This document shows positions 62,864 to 64,000 of a stretch of 64,000 nt of DNA, piece after piece. Origin of the DNA: Neopestalotiopsis rosae (taxonomy: Eukaryota; Ascomycota; Sordariomycetes; Amphisphaeriales; Sporocadaceae). The stretch lies in contig JALGAS010000002.1 in assembly GCA_023078685.1 (NCBI GenBank), positions 5,456,001-5,520,000 of the forward strand. The letters are read 5' to 3'. Made by a program: the position numbers and the translations under genes. The notes under the pieces are model-generated. The model did no database searches, was not told the DNA's origin, and was given only the letters and a program-made list of their open reading frames with translations. Position 1 is the stretch's first letter, and each line of letters begins with the position of its first letter.

Positions 62864-64000
62864 TTTCCTGGGAGTGAGTTAGTATGGTGGTTGTCTGATA
62901 GACTTAAGGATTGCATCGTCGCGACGGTAAAGACAAGCCAACAAGAAGACGCAGCGCACAGGGCGACATGATTGACATCGATGTTGAAATGGCTCTCCGA
63001 TGCACCAACACACTTGCAAGGTGTGTCATCATACCTTGATGTAGAAAAGCTGCAGCCGGCGAGTTAAGAAGAGCGGCTCAGTGGTGAATGAGCGTGAATG
63101 CCCGTATACTCGAAGCTCAAAGCGTCGAATGGCCCGAATCGATACAATGAAATAGCGATACGTTGAATAAAAATCCCGACAACCAGACCTCAACAATTGT
63201 TTCCTTCCTTCCTTCCTTCGCAAGTCGACACGAGTGCAGTGGTTGTGTTGGCTCGAATCTCGGTAGCGGCGACAGCGACAACGACAACAACCAACGAGGA
63301 TGTGAGTAGGTAAGAAGGAAAGGTTGAGTCAAACCGAGTCAAAAAAATTGGAGGGAGACCCGTTGAGCTGGAACGCGGGAAGGGTAAGTGAGAATGTAAG
63401 AAAGCTTAAGGGCCTAGGAGGCAAAGGCAATTGTGAGTGGCAGACCCGAGGCGCTGGAGCTGGGGCCTTGCTTTTGCGAGGGGGCGGCGGCAGTGGGTAT
63501 ATGGCACGGTGCGTGCTGGGTTCTGCTCGGGTTCTGCTTGGGTGCTGGGTGCTTGATGCTGGGTGCTTGATGCTGGGTGCTTGATGCTGGGTGCTTGGTG
63601 CTGGGTGCTGGGGCCACTGACTCGCTTGGCTATTAGGTTAGCTATGTCCCAAGAGCCAGCCAGCGGGTTGGAGGTTTGACCAGGTCCCGGGGATTAGGAA
63701 CAGGGTGGGCGGACGCCAGGCTCTTGTTGGTTTAGACCAACGACAAGGTAAAAAATGGTCAAGGGTAGGTTAATAAGGTAGGTACTGCGTAGGTGGCAGC
63801 AGTTGGAGGGGGACTAGACTGGAGGGGTGGCCTCGAGACGACAGAGACGGACTGGAGAGACAGACAGAAAAGACAAACAGGCAGCTCTGCGCTAGCTGAG
63901 AGGTACCGATCGATCGGACACGGCATGCGATGATGCGCGAGTCAAATAAAGACGGACGGTGCCAACTTCTTCGCCCACGATATGCTCTATCTTTCTCTCT
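62864..64000. other. veA upstream region
   Basis: Promoter and leader of veA plus flank to the window edge. Contains TTCC repeats near 63205-63220 and a 14-bp tandem repeat (listed). No protein-like frame. Confidence 0.5.
63543..63611. repeat. 14-bp tandem repeat, about 4.5-5 copies
   Basis: The unit tgctgggtgcttga is repeated exactly at 63543, 63557 and 63571, with a variant ending gg at 63585 and a partial copy at 63599. It lies about 700 bp upstream of the veA start. Minisatellite; length is likely polymorphic. Confidence 0.85.

Noticed and set aside
1..64000. CRISPR array, rRNA genes or intact transposons
   Set aside because: No regularly spaced repeats, no rRNA-like sequence, and no transposase or reverse transcriptase motifs in any frame.

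Overview
The window looks like euchromatic chromosome from a filamentous ascomycete, most likely a Sordariomycete of the Hypocreales type. The reasons are short introns (about 50-130 bp, a few near 200-250) with GT..AG ends and CTRAY-like branch points, typical filamentous-fungal gene families (velvet protein, fungal Zn2Cys6 regulator, Spt23/Mga2, GAF/PAS hybrid histidine kinase, a HeLo-like/fungal STAND N-terminal domain), and long intergenic stretches with TACC/GGTA microsatellites and homopolymers. I see no bacterial operons, CRISPR, rRNA, convincing tRNA or intact transposon.

Layout, left to right. 0-4 kb: no supported gene. 4.1-6.0 kb (-): a four-exon gene joining a fungal STAND/HeLo-like N-terminal domain to a RhoGAP-like domain without its arginine finger. 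6-8.3 kb: AT-rich, gene-poor. 8.3-9.3 kb (-): cytochrome b561-like membrane protein. 10.5-11.6 kb (+): allantoicase. 12.5-15.1 kb (+): ankyrin-DIL protein. 15.8-18.2 kb (+): Zn2Cys6 transcription factor. 18.8-19.8 kb (-): D-glutamate cyclase/DUF1445 protein. 19.8-25.2 kb: long non-coding stretch. 25.2-31.2 kb (+): hybrid histidine kinase of about 1,991 aa. 32.6-34.8 kb (-): 6-phosphofructo-2-kinase/fructose-2,6-bisphosphatase. 34.8-40.4 kb: long non-coding stretch. 40.4-41.9 kb (+): Tad3-type subunit of the tRNA A34 deaminase. 42.8-44.1 kb (+): RNase H1. 45.6-47.6 kb (+): Nha1-type Na+/H+ antiporter with a one-base problem at a splice junction. 47.6-52.6 kb: non-coding with four long homopolymers. 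52.6-57.1 kb (+): Spt23/Mga2-like membrane-anchored transcription factor. 58.5-60.6 kb (-): disordered protein of unknown function. 61.3-62.9 kb (-): velvet regulator VeA. 62.9-64 kb: veA upstream region.

The genes do not form a biosynthetic cluster. They are mostly housekeeping and signalling genes: purine catabolism, glycolytic control, tRNA modification, RNA:DNA hybrid removal, ion homeostasis, membrane-lipid sensing, two-component signalling and light/development control. The most unusual item is the predicted pseudo-RhoGAP fused to a death/immunity-associated fungal N-terminal domain at 4.1-6.0 kb. Other points of interest are a likely dual-start mitochondrial/nuclear RNase H1, the antiporter splice anomaly, and an intron that separates the receiver Asp from the rest of the histidine kinase. 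Exon boundaries were assigned by eye from splice signals and protein continuity; none has been checked against transcripts.
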